Shown: piece after piece, positions 29,478 to 38,084 of the stretch
Numbering within the stretch: position 1 is the first letter of the stretch
Layout of the letters: each line of letters begins with the position of its first letter
Source: Virgibacillus sp. 7505
GTDB taxonomy: Bacteria > Bacillota > Bacilli > Bacillales > Amphibacillaceae
DNA: 50,918 bases
Reading direction: 5' to 3'
NCBI RefSeq assembly: GCF_002272135.1
Contig: NZ_NPBF01000031.1
Location: 1 to 50,918 of the forward strand
Notes under the pieces: model-generated
Databases searched by the model: none
Told to the model about the DNA's origin: nothing
Seen by the model: only the letters and a program-made list of their open reading frames with translations
Position numbers and translations under genes: made by a program

Positions 29478-29972
29478 ATGCTAAAGAAACTATTCGGTAA
29501 GAATATTACGGAAGAAAGTTTTGTAAGCCCTGTCAATGGCAGAGTGGTCCCGCTTGAGGAAGTACCTGATCCAGTGTTTGCCGAAAAGATGATGGGAGAC
29601 GGTATCGCTATTGAACCGACAGATGAGACAATTGTCAGTCCTATTGATGCAGAAGTCGTTCAAGTGTTTGAAACAAAGCATGCCATCGGCTTGAAAACAC
29701 AAATGGGGTTGGAACTGCTCCTTCATATCGGTCTGGATACTGTCAATCTGAAGGGAGAAGGCTTTGAGACTTTTGTCAAAGCAGGCGATAAAGTCTCTGC
29801 TGGCGATAAGCTCGTCACCTTCGAAAAAGCATTCATCGAAGCAAATGCGAAAAGCAGCATCACCCCGGTGATCGTCACCAACTACGAAGCAAGCGAGTAC
29901 ACATTGGAAGCACTCTACCCGGAACAAGCTATCGCTGGAGAAACTCAGATATTCCAAGTCAGGAAGAAATAA
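29478..29972 (+). CDS. PTS glucose-type EIIA component (Crr/YpqE-like)
   Basis: Free-standing EIIA(Glc) phosphocarrier of 164 residues, accepting phosphate from HPr-His15 and passing it to EIIB domains. The active-site His lies in LLLHIGLDTVNLKG, and the second catalytic His in FETKHAIGLKT. MGDGIAIEP is also typical. GAGGAGAG precedes the ATG by 8 bases. No EIIBC gene is nearby, so it probably serves permeases elsewhere, like B. subtilis YpqE. A terminator follows. Confidence 0.92.
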   Translation: MLKKLFGKNITEESFVSPVNGRVVPLEEVPDPVFAEKMMGDGIAIEPTDETIVSPIDAEVVQVFETKHAIGLKTQMGLELLLHIGLDTVNLKGEGFETFVKAGDKVSAGDKLVTFEKAFIEANAKSSITPVIVTNYEASEYTLEALYPEQAIAGETQIFQVRKK

Positions 29973-29975
29973 ATT

Positions 29976-30010
29976 GAAACGGCAGCCATGTGCTGTCGTT
30001 TTTTATTTTG
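29976..30010 (+). terminator. terminator after the EIIA gene
   Basis: AACGGCAG pairs with CTGTCGTT (one wobble), followed by TTTTATTTTG. Confidence 0.8.
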
Positions 30011-30087
30011 CCCTATTAGGGAAGGCTATAGCTATATCTGTTATAATGATAAGATAATGATTTTTTTAGACTGGAGACTGGGCTTTC

Positions 30088-33000
30088 ATGCAATCTTATT
30101 TTCTCGACAAACAAGATATCATCAAAGTGACAGGCGATCGATTCTACCGAAGAGGATTGGAGTATGTCAATAAAGGGCGTGTGCAAGGTCTGAGCTTCAC
30201 GCCATCCATCAACCAATGGAAGGCTGTTGTCCGCGGCACCGAAAACTATCCTGTACGGATTTTCTTCTTTGAGGACGACGATCTTGATGGTGTGTGCAGC
30301 TGCCCCGCCTATCACACCCATTATACATGCAAGCATATCGCTGCTGTTCTAATCGCGGTCAGCCGGAACCGGTTTGACAGTAATGGATACACAGTTACCG
30401 AAGAAACAGCTGCACCGACAGCTGCCCGTCAAACTGATTTTACGGATCGGCTTGTACAAGCATTCGTATCTCCTTCCGAACGACTGACATCTAAGCCTCC
30501 GGAAACCTTGAAGCTGGAATATAAGGTCGAACAGCGCTTTATGCAAACCAACGGTAACACGGTCTTCGAGGTCGAACTGAAGGCAGGTACAGCCCGCACC
30601 TACATCGTGCGCCTAGCTGAGGACTTTCTCCGAAGTGTGCTGCATCAAACCCGCTATCAGCTGACGCCGAGTTTTGCATTCGATCCTCGTGTACATATTG
30701 TTACACCCGAGGACAAAGCTATCCTGGAGCGATTGCTGGAAGCTTGTGAGAACAGTATGATTCATGATTTTACAGCTTCTTCCCTTCAGTCGGAAAAACG
30801 CGCCATCAAGCTGACGCCTTCACTAGCCAAGACCTTGCTGCCGCAGCTTGCAGATGCAGGTGCCTCCCTCCATTTGCTGCATACTGAACCGATGGATACA
30901 TTTCAGGTGAGCAGTCAGCCAGCACGGTTGGACTTCTATCTTTCAACAGATGAAGACGACATGCTGCAGCTAGGAGTACAGGATATCGCAGCATATGAAT
31001 ATATCAAAAACTACCATTACCTAGTCAAGGATGACACGCTATATCCTGTACCTCCCGACCAGCGGGAATTGGTCAAGGAACTGTTCGCCATCCTTCCTTA
31101 TCGCCATGATACACCTCAGACTGTATCGGATAAGAACGTTGACCGTTTTGTGTCGCAGGTTGTTGGCAAGCTGGAACAGATCGGACATGTGCATGTTGCT
31201 GAAACAGTCCGGAGCAAAGTCGAAATGGCTCCCCTTGTTGCAAAAGTCTTTTTGGATGAGACGGACGATGTACTGCACGCCAGTGTATCTTTCCATTATG
31301 GAGATCACGTCATCCAGCCAGGACAACAGCAGTCAGATATGCCTGTCATCAAACGGCAACCTGCCAAGGAAGATAAGGTCCTGCAACAGCTGCATGCTGC
31401 TGGATTCCGCTTTTCAAAAGGCCGCTTCCATTTGCTTAATGTAGAGTATATGTATGTGTTCCTACATGAGCATCTGCCAGCTTTGCAAGAAGTAGCAGAG
31501 GTCTATATTTCCAGCCGGGTGCAAGCGATGCAGGCCGATGATCAGCATGAGGTTTCCTCTTCCGTCAGACTGCAGCAGGAAAAAGGAATGCTTGAGATTA
31601 GCTTTGATGTGTCCGGTTTATCAGAAGCGCATATTAGCAATGTCCTGCAAGCAATGGTAGAGAAGAAAAGATATTACCGTATCCCAGATGGTGCATTGCT
31701 CGATCTGGAGCAGGAATCCATGGAGAACTTCCAAGACTTCCTTGAACAGATGCAAATCAAAAAGAACCAGCTGAATAATCAGCATATTTTCGTACCGATT
31801 GCTCAAAGTATGCAAGTAGAAGAGTCCTTACGCGGAGCTGAAATGGAAGCAGCATTCCAGACACTGATTGAGCGGCTTCGCCATCCGGAACAAATCGATT
31901 TTGACTTGCCATCTGGACTGCTGGCAACACTGCGGGATTATCAGCTTACTGGCTTCAAATGGATGAAAACACTAGCTTATTACGGACTCGGCGGTATTCT
32001 GGCAGATGATATGGGACTTGGAAAAACACTGCAGACAATTACCTATCTCACATCAGAACGAGAAGCTAACCCAGCTGCACGCCCTGCTCTGATCGTCGTA
32101 CCTTCCTCTCTGCTCTATAACTGGCAGAAGGAATTTGAGAAATTTGCTCCAAGCATGCGTACACTAGTTATTTCCGGCTCGGCAGCAGAACGGCAGGAAC
32201 AGCTTTCCCGGCTGGAAGAGCATGATATTATCATCACGTCTTATCCTTTATTGCGGATTGATCATCATGTGTATGCTGGGCATGTATTCGATAGTCTGAT
32301 CCTGGATGAAGCGCAGGCAATCAAAAACCATGCAACGCAAACTGCCAAGGCCGTCGGACTGATCCAAGCTGGGAAACGATTTGCACTGAGCGGCACCCCA
32401 ATTGAAAATAGGCTTGAGGAGCTGTGGTCGATTTTTCACACAATCTCACCTGGTCTATTCCGCAGCCGGAGGTCATTCACAGATTTGGAACCGGAAAGGA
32501 TCGCCCGGATGACGCGTCCATTCATCCTAAGACGAGTAAAAACGGACGTTCTCCACGAGCTTCCTGAAAAGATCGAGACAACGAACTATTCAGATCTTAC
32601 GCAGGAACAAAAAGAAGTGTATGTCGCCTATCTGGAGCGGATACGCAGGAAGATCGATCAGACGATTGCAGAGAAAGGTTTCGATCGCGGTAAACTCGAA
32701 ATACTTGCAGGACTGACACGACTGCGCCAAATCTGCTGTCACCCATCTTTGTTCATTGAGAACTACAGCGGCCAATCAGGTAAACTGGAGCAGCTGCTCG
32801 AGGTTATCCAAGAACTGAAGCAAAGCAATAAACGATTCTTGATTTTCTCCCAGTTCGCCAGCATGCTGGGAATTATCCAGCAGGCACTGGATGAAACGGA
32901 CGTCTTCTATCTGGATGGCAGTACACCTGCCAAGGAAAGAATGCAGATGGCAGAAGCGTTCAACGAAGGAGAAAAAGACGGCTTCCTGATCAGCTTGAAA

Positions 33001-33291
33001 GCCGGGGGAACAGGACTGAATCTGACAGGTGCTGACACTGTTATCCTCTTTGACTTATGGTGGAATCCAGCTGTAGAAGAGCAAGCTGCTGGAAGGGCAC
33101 ACCGTATCGGACAGAAAAATGTCGTTCAGGTGATCCGCCTGCTTACACGCGGAACGATCGAGGAACGAATCTTTGAGTTACAGCAGCGTAAACGTGCGCT
33201 TGTCGATCAAATCATCCAGCCTGGTGAAACGATGCTTAACACACTTTCAGAAGAAGAAATACGGAGCCTGCTATCCATGCAGGTAGAATAA
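30088..33291 (+). CDS. SWIM zinc-finger SNF2-family helicase
   Basis: A 1067-residue superfamily 2 ATPase. The SWIM zinc finger is at 70-83 (CSC, eight residues, CKH). A poorly conserved middle region follows, then the SNF2 N lobe with Walker A DDMGLGKT near 645 and DEAQ near 738. The C lobe contains FLISLKAGGTGLNLTGAD and the final arginine motif QAAGRAHRIGQ. Such Bacillaceae proteins (YwqA/YqhH type) are DNA translocases of unclear role. TATAAT at 30042-30047 is a likely -10. The ribosome binding site (GGAG, 11 bases from ATG) is weak. Confidence 0.92.
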   Translation: MQSYFLDKQDIIKVTGDRFYRRGLEYVNKGRVQGLSFTPSINQWKAVVRGTENYPVRIFFFEDDDLDGVCSCPAYHTHYTCKHIAAVLIAVSRNRFDSNGYTVTEETAAPTAARQTDFTDRLVQAFVSPSERLTSKPPETLKLEYKVEQRFMQTNGNTVFEVELKAGTARTYIVRLAEDFLRSVLHQTRYQLTPSFAFDPRVHIVTPEDKAILERLLEACENSMIHDFTASSLQSEKRAIKLTPSLAKTLLPQLADAGASLHLLHTEPMDTFQVSSQPARLDFYLSTDEDDMLQLGVQDIAAYEYIKNYHYLVKDDTLYPVPPDQRELVKELFAILPYRHDTPQTVSDKNVDRFVSQVVGKLEQIGHVHVAETVRSKVEMAPLVAKVFLDETDDVLHASVSFHYGDHVIQPGQQQSDMPVIKRQPAKEDKVLQQLHAAGFRFSKGRFHLLNVEYMYVFLHEHLPALQEVAEVYISSRVQAMQADDQHEVSSSVRLQQEKGMLEISFDVSGLSEAHISNVLQAMVEKKRYYRIPDGALLDLEQESMENFQDFLEQMQIKKNQLNNQHIFVPIAQSMQVEESLRGAEMEAAFQTLIERLRHPEQIDFDLPSGLLATLRDYQLTGFKWMKTLAYYGLGGILADDMGLGKTLQTITYLTSEREANPAARPALIVVPSSLLYNWQKEFEKFAPSMRTLVISGSAAERQEQLSRLEEHDIIITSYPLLRIDHHVYAGHVFDSLILDEAQAIKNHATQTAKAVGLIQAGKRFALSGTPIENRLEELWSIFHTISPGLFRSRRSFTDLEPERIARMTRPFILRRVKTDVLHELPEKIETTNYSDLTQEQKEVYVAYLERIRRKIDQTIAEKGFDRGKLEILAGLTRLRQICCHPSLFIENYSGQSGKLEQLLEVIQELKQSNKRFLIFSQFASMLGIIQQALDETDVFYLDGSTPAKERMQMAEAFNEGEKDGFLISLKAGGTGLNLTGADTVILFDLWWNPAVEEQAAGRAHRIGQKNVVQVIRLLTRGTIEERIFELQQRKRALVDQIIQPGETMLNTLSEEEIRSLLSMQVE

Positions 33292-33325
33292 GAAAGGAGC
33301 AAGCCATGTGGCTTGCTCCTTTCTT
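33290..33325. terminator. bidirectional terminator between the SNF2 gene and spo0M
   Basis: AAGAAAGGAGCAAGCC pairs perfectly with GGCTTGCTCCTTTCTT around ATGT. It overlaps the stop region of the helicase and the 3' end of spo0M. Confidence 0.75.
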
Positions 33326-34118
33326 ATAATACAGAATCGATTATCTCATCGAACTTATCACTTACCAGACTTCTGTTATTCAATATTTCTTCATTCTTAA
33401 ACGAAACACTTCCTCTATGCTCGTCTAAATTCAAGTTCTCCATTAATGAAGAAAATACGCCTCTGCTTCGCTTATCTATTTCAAAGTAAATCGTCGTCTC
33501 ATACTCATCCTGCAGGATATAAACCTCCAGTTCATCGAGTTTCTTTAAGTATCTTCCATGAGTAGGAATGAATTCGTACTGTTGGATATACGGTCTGGCT
33601 ATCCTGATTCCGTATGGGGGCTTCTGATTCTCCATCTGTCTGAATCTGAATCCGATCACCTTTATCGCATCGATGATATTTTCATGCACTTCTGTCGGCT
33701 CAATGGATATATGATCTATGTCACTTAAATCGACTGCATTCTTCACATCAACATCCGTATCGATCCAAACCGGCGGTACATTCTTGAATGTCTTAGGATC
33801 CTGCATCGTTATCGGTGTATACAAAGGAATTCGAAAAGAAAATGGAATCTCCTTTCTTTCCCCTTTTGAGATAATGAACGGCTCATTCACTTTATGCGTA
33901 TACACAACTGCCTGCGACAGACGATCACTATCCTCATGTCCATACACCGTCATCAGCTTCAGATTGATAGAGTCGATCTCTTGGTCAGTTACGCCGCCCT
34001 TTATTTCAACGATACCATCCAGAATCTCTCCTTGAACGAAATAATTATTCCTGATCTTTGTATCCACCTTAGCAGAACCAATTCCGACACTAGCAATCAA
34101 TTTATTGAAAATAGACAT
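33324..34118 (-). CDS. spo0M: sporulation-control protein Spo0M
   Basis: A 264-residue arrestin-like two-domain beta protein affecting sporulation phosphorelay output and cytokinesis. Conserved segments: IGSAKVDTKIRNNYFVQGEILDG at the N-terminus, EIPFSFRIPLYTPIT mid-protein and EFIPTHGRYLKKLDELEV near 190. GAGGTGAT before the ATG gives a clear start. It is monocistronic. Upstream is a perfect sigma W promoter, matching the known sigma W dependence of B. subtilis spo0M. Confidence 0.95.
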   Translation of the reverse strand: MSIFNKLIASVGIGSAKVDTKIRNNYFVQGEILDGIVEIKGGVTDQEIDSINLKLMTVYGHEDSDRLSQAVVYTHKVNEPFIISKGERKEIPFSFRIPLYTPITMQDPKTFKNVPPVWIDTDVDVKNAVDLSDIDHISIEPTEVHENIIDAIKVIGFRFRQMENQKPPYGIRIARPYIQQYEFIPTHGRYLKKLDELEVYILQDEYETTIYFEIDKRSRGVFSSLMENLNLDEHRGSVSFKNEEILNNRSLVSDKFDEIIDSVL

Positions 34119-34147
34119 CTAATCACCTCATATTATTGGTTAGACTG

Positions 34148-34175
34148 TATACGCGCGGAGTGGAAAATAGTTTCA
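34148..34175 (-). promoter_or_regulatory. sigma W promoter of spo0M
   Basis: On the minus strand TGAAAC (34170-34175), 16 bases, CGTATA (34148-34153) is an exact consensus match. It lies 30 bases before the spo0M ATG. Confidence 0.9.
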
Positions 34176-34261
34176 ATTATTCCTTTATCAAAAAACAAAA
34201 GGAATAATTTACTTTTTATGGTACTATCAAAACTAGTAATTATATCTAAAGGCTTGATAGT
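34175..34261. repeat. two consecutive inverted repeats between spo0M and amj
   Basis: First: AATTATTCCTTT (34175-34186) and its exact complement (34198-34209), a 12-bp stem that abuts the sigma W -35 and is followed on the plus strand by TACTTTTT. Second: ACTATCAA (34223-34230) and TTGATAGT (34254-34261), just before amj. Either may be an operator or leader structure. Confidence 0.55.
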
Positions 34262-34303
34262 TTAATAGAGTACAAAGCCAATTTACAAAAAGAAGGTAAC
34301 AAA

Positions 34304-35119
34304 ATGGAGATCATCACAGAAAAATTACTGTTTATCGCTTTGTTTATTTTTATCATTCACTCGATAGAAACACTCGCTTATGCTGTAAGATTATCCGGTG
34401 CAAGAGTCAAAATGATTGCTTCGGCACTGTCGCTCTTTAACATAATGGTTATTGTATCAAGATTGTCCAATACGATGCAGCAGCCATTCTTAGGAAGTCT
34501 AATCGATTCTGCTCCAAAAGAAAATACGCTGGAGTTTGTAGAGACTCAATTCCGTTTCCTTATTGGCGCATCAACAGTTGGAACAGCATTAGGCATTCTC
34601 TTACTTCCTACGTTCATCGCACTATTTTCAAGAGCGATCATTCATTTATCAGAGGAAAAAGGATCTGTCCCTTCTTTAATGAAAAGGATTTTTTCATTAC
34701 ATTACATAAATCGCAGCATAACGCATTTTAGTCTTCCAAAGTTTTCTTATTTACGGGACACGAAGGTGAAAGATATTCCAATAAGGCTCTTCCTCGTAAA
34801 TATGTTTATTACCGCAATCTATACAATCGGGGTGCTAGCTGCATTATATGCGGCTTTATTAGTTCCAGATAGAGGGACTACAGCAATCATGGCATCAGGA
34901 TTGATAAATGGTCTAGCAACCATACTTTTGGTAGTTTTTATTGATCCGAAGTTATCTGTCATGGCGGACGATATCGTGAATCAAAGAGGAAGCTATAACA
35001 AACTAAAAAGTATGTCGCTCATGATGGTAACGTCCAGGCTGTTGGGAACGTTACTAGCTCAATTATTCTTTATATGGGGAGCAGAATACATAGCTTGGTT
35101 CACTAAATTCATTGCCTAA
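34304..35119 (+). CDS. amj: alternate lipid II flippase Amj
   Basis: A 271-residue polytopic membrane protein with at least six hydrophobic segments. It resembles B. subtilis Amj (YdaH) in length and in the N-terminal pattern IHSIETLAYAVRLSGARVKMIASALSLFN, IVSRLSNTMQQPFLG. Amj flips lipid II as a backup for MurJ and is induced by envelope stress. GAAGGTAAC precedes the ATG weakly. I see no sigma M motif of the B. subtilis kind, but two inverted repeats precede it. Divergent from spo0M. Confidence 0.88.
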   Translation: MEIITEKLLFIALFIFIIHSIETLAYAVRLSGARVKMIASALSLFNIMVIVSRLSNTMQQPFLGSLIDSAPKENTLEFVETQFRFLIGASTVGTALGILLLPTFIALFSRAIIHLSEEKGSVPSLMKRIFSLHYINRSITHFSLPKFSYLRDTKVKDIPIRLFLVNMFITAIYTIGVLAALYAALLVPDRGTTAIMASGLINGLATILLVVFIDPKLSVMADDIVNQRGSYNKLKSMSLMMVTSRLLGTLLAQLFFIWGAEYIAWFTKFIA

Positions 35120-35143
35120 GCGTAATCCATATCTGAATCTAAT

Positions 35144-35182
35144 AAAAAGCCTACTTAACTGTAATCAGTTAAGTAGGCTTTT
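35144..35182. terminator. bidirectional terminator between amj and minJ
   Basis: AAAAAGCCTACTTAACTG pairs perfectly with CAGTTAAGTAGGCTTTTT around TAAT. It serves both convergent genes. Confidence 0.92.
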
Positions 35183-35201
35183 TCAATTGACGAATTTGAC
35201 A

Positions 35202-36398
35202 TTAACTGCTGATAGGCACAGCTTTCTTCTTATGCTGTTCCTGTACAAAGATAATACCAAGCTCATGCGGCTCGCCTTCATACATCGCTCGTTGTTTAAT
35301 CCGTATTTCACCTTGTTCATCCCGGATTTCCATTTTGCAATATTGACTGTTGGATTGCACTGCTTCATAAAATGCCCGTTCGGTCGTTACACGGACGCCG
35401 TTCACTTTTTCGATTCGCTCTCCCGGCAGCAGACCGAGTCTGTCAGCTGGGCTTTCCGGAATGACACCAAGAACAAACATCCCATTGCTGCTCTCCGTAT
35501 AATACATGGCGCGCTTGCGATCTTTGTTCCGGAAGGAGAGTGTGATGGCCTCTCTGCCGATAAGTGCGATGACAAAAGCTGCGATCGCGAAGTAATAGGA
35601 ATATATACTTGCCAAACTCACTGCCAAGGTAAGCAATGCAAGCAGCAAGACCATTTTCCCTTGCTTACGTGCCTCAATAAATGCTGGACGGCCTTTGGCA
35701 AAACCGTCTATACCAGTCAGCAGCGGCACTAACAGCAGGCCGTAGCTTGTTCCGTTTAGATGGAAGAAAGGCCACCATGGAGCGAACGGTTCAATTGCGC
35801 CAGCTGGCACTAACAAGAAGAAAGGGATGAACAATAGCTTACGGAAACGATGCTGGCCGATCCAGCGTCCCCGAGGACCCTTGACAAGCTCGGGCAACGT
35901 ATCCTCTCTTTTGATTGTAAGCAGCAGCACAGCTTCTGCAACCATAACGATACTCATGATCAGCGCAAAGCTGATCCAATTAAGACCTGTAAGGTCATCT
36001 GCCCATCCAGCCGGCAAATAGTCAGCGGCATATGGCGCTGCGCCCAAAGCGAGCAGAAAACTGAATCCGAAAATATAAGCGGATGACAGCCATGTGAAAC
36101 GAAGCAGCAACGTCAGCAGAATCGTTACGGCGCTGATCAATAAAACGACTGCTGGTGCAACTACGATTCCTGTTCCAACACTCACAGCCGTAAGCAATAG
36201 TCCGAAAACAAGCGACAGAACCCATGTGCCTGTCCACTCTTTTCCAAAACCAAATACCTTCGTACCGAAATTGTTCCGCTCTTTTCTGATTCTGCGGTTG
36301 GAAACGAACAGAGTCAGCAGCACTGCCCAATAAAGCAGCGGATTTAAAAAGAAGTTTCCGATCCCATAAAGCAGTTCGGTCAACCAATCATTCACCAT
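35202..36398 (-). CDS. minJ: cell-division topology protein MinJ
   Basis: Membrane protein with a C-terminal PDZ domain that links DivIVA to MinD and so restricts septation to mid-cell. The 398-residue protein (B. subtilis 397) has about seven hydrophobic helices up to residue 290, then the PDZ domain (SNGMFVLGVIPESPADRLGLLPGERI) at about 300-380. The ATG at 36398 (MVNDWLTELLYGIGNF) follows GGGAG by 9 bases. It is downstream of ctpB, separated by the ctpB terminator. Confidence 0.93.
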   Translation of the reverse strand: MVNDWLTELLYGIGNFFLNPLLYWAVLLTLFVSNRRIRKERNNFGTKVFGFGKEWTGTWVLSLVFGLLLTAVSVGTGIVVAPAVVLLISAVTILLTLLLRFTWLSSAYIFGFSFLLALGAAPYAADYLPAGWADDLTGLNWISFALIMSIVMVAEAVLLLTIKREDTLPELVKGPRGRWIGQHRFRKLLFIPFFLLVPAGAIEPFAPWWPFFHLNGTSYGLLLVPLLTGIDGFAKGRPAFIEARKQGKMVLLLALLTLAVSLASIYSYYFAIAAFVIALIGREAITLSFRNKDRKRAMYYTESSNGMFVLGVIPESPADRLGLLPGERIEKVNGVRVTTERAFYEAVQSNSQYCKMEIRDEQGEIRIKQRAMYEGEPHELGIIFVQEQHKKKAVPISS

Positions 36399-36475
36399 TA
36401 TGTGTCTCTCCCTATAAACCAACTCTTATGTATATTGTCTATTCTAACACGATATTTCTTGTTTTCCTATGGCAA

Positions 36476-36503
36476 TAGAAAAAGCCTCCCGTATGAAGGA
36501 GGC
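36476..36503 (-). terminator. terminator after ctpB
   Basis: On the minus strand GCCTCC (36498-36503) pairs with GGAGGC (36484-36489), followed by TTTTTC. Confidence 0.75.
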
Positions 36504-36509
36504 CTCTTA

Positions 36510-37943
36510 TCAATTACTAAAGAGCTGCTGCAGCGCTTTGTCCATTTGGTTATCATGCTTGCCATCGCGAACTTGCTCGATGATCTTCGTTTGAAGCAGA
36601 TCTGCTGTTTCCTGATCCACTTCTCCCGTTGCCTGCAAATCATTATCCTGCTGGAATTGCTTGACTGCTGTTTCTGTTTTTTCGTTGAAATAACCGTCCT
36701 TACGACTCGGGTCAAATCCGAGACCGTCCAGCATGATTTGCAGATTCTTGATCTTGTCATTATTATCATTAAATTTCAGCTTTTCATTTTCATCCAACTG
36801 GATTGGTGAACTGTAGAAATACTCTGGCTGATTAACTTCAAGAGTTGGTTTGATACCTTTTTCATGAATCCAATCTCCGTTAGGCGTCAGCCATTTGTAT
36901 AGAGTCAGTTTGAGCATAGACTGATTTTCCAGTGGTACAGTTTGCTGTACAGTACCTTTACCAAATGTCGTTTTTCCGATTAACTCATAACCGCCAGCTT
37001 GATTCATCGCACCAGCAAGTATTTCGGATGCAGAAGCACTGCCTTCATCAATCAGAATATTGATTGGGTAATCCTTCTTCTCTTTCAACTCGGTATAAAA
37101 CTCTTGTTTTTCACCATTCTTATCTTCAATCTGTAAATACGGCTTATCGCTTGGAACAAAGTTCTTCAGAATATCTTCTACAGTCGTAAGAATTCCGCCT
37201 GGATTACCGCGAACATCGATGATCAAACCATCGATATTTTCCTTCTCAAGTTTATCCAGCGCCGTTTTGAATTCATCTGCTGTACTCTCGGAGAAAGATG
37301 TAATTTCTAAAACACCAGCTTTTTTGCCATTTACTTCTTTTGTATCCGCATAGACCGTTTCGACTGGAATTTCATCCCGAGTTACATCAATTTTCAGTTC
37401 TTCAGAAACGCCAGGTCTCTTAACGGATAACGTTACTGTTGTTCCTTTTTCACCACGAATTTTATTAACTGCTTCCTGGAGATCAAGCCCCTGTAAGGAA
37501 TCTCCATCCACTTCCAGCACTTGGTCGTTCGGCCGTAATCCAGCATCCTCTGCAGGTGAATCCTTGATAGGCGCCACAATTGTCACCTGTTTATCCACCA
37601 TGCTAACTTCAGCTCCGATACCTTCAAACGAAGACTCCAGCTGCTGATTCAGCTGTGTAGAAGATTCTTCATCCAAGAAGGAACTGTACGGATCATCCAA
37701 TGTTTCCAGCATCCCCTGGATTGCACCCTCCTGCAGCTGCTGCGCATCTGGTTTCGCCAACGCATTATCTTTGATGAGCTCATACGCATTTTCCACCTCT
37801 GTCAGACTGCCCGAATCATCTGAAGCTGATTGGAAACCAGACTCTTCCTTACCTGCATATGATGTAAAAGCATAGCTGCCGCCTGCCCCGACAATCAATG
37901 CCACAATGATCGCTATTACGAATGTCGCTTTTCTGATCTGCAC
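36510..37943 (-). CDS. ctpB: S41 carboxyl-terminal processing protease CtpB
   Basis: Secreted or membrane-anchored serine protease; in B. subtilis it cleaves SpoIVFA to trigger pro-sigma K processing late in sporulation. 477 residues: membrane anchor 7-28, PDZ about 105-190, S41 catalytic core with Ser304 (GSASASE), Lys329 and Gln333 (FGKGTVQ). These have the same spacing as B. subtilis Ser309/Lys334/Gln338. A C-terminal peptidoglycan-binding domain lies at about 400-460. It starts with GTG, GAGAGG 5 bases upstream. Confidence 0.95.
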   Translation of the reverse strand: MQIRKATFVIAIIVALIVGAGGSYAFTSYAGKEESGFQSASDDSGSLTEVENAYELIKDNALAKPDAQQLQEGAIQGMLETLDDPYSSFLDEESSTQLNQQLESSFEGIGAEVSMVDKQVTIVAPIKDSPAEDAGLRPNDQVLEVDGDSLQGLDLQEAVNKIRGEKGTTVTLSVKRPGVSEELKIDVTRDEIPVETVYADTKEVNGKKAGVLEITSFSESTADEFKTALDKLEKENIDGLIIDVRGNPGGILTTVEDILKNFVPSDKPYLQIEDKNGEKQEFYTELKEKKDYPINILIDEGSASASEILAGAMNQAGGYELIGKTTFGKGTVQQTVPLENQSMLKLTLYKWLTPNGDWIHEKGIKPTLEVNQPEYFYSSPIQLDENEKLKFNDNNDKIKNLQIMLDGLGFDPSRKDGYFNEKTETAVKQFQQDNDLQATGEVDQETADLLQTKIIEQVRDGKHDNQMDKALQQLFSN

Positions 37944-38038
37944 GTTCGCCTCTCATCCTTTCTTACTTGTCCAATCCGTTAATCCTACTATTATGCTAAA
38001 CTCCCTCTATCTTATCACTAAAAGAAGCAATTGATGTG

Positions 38039-38076
38039 AAAAAGGCACCTCCATTAATGGAGAATGCCTTTTTTAA
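38039..38076 (-). terminator. terminator after the M23 hydrolase gene
   Basis: On the minus strand AAAGGCA-TT-CTCC pairs with GGAG-G-TGCCTTT (small internal mismatch), followed by TTC. An A/T run is present on both sides. Confidence 0.75.
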
Positions 38077-38084
38077 TTCTGGTA

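Noticed and set aside
30088-33291. Phage or defence-island helicase
   Set aside because: SWIM/SNF2 proteins of this type are ordinary Bacillaceae chromosomal genes, and no defence partners are adjacent.
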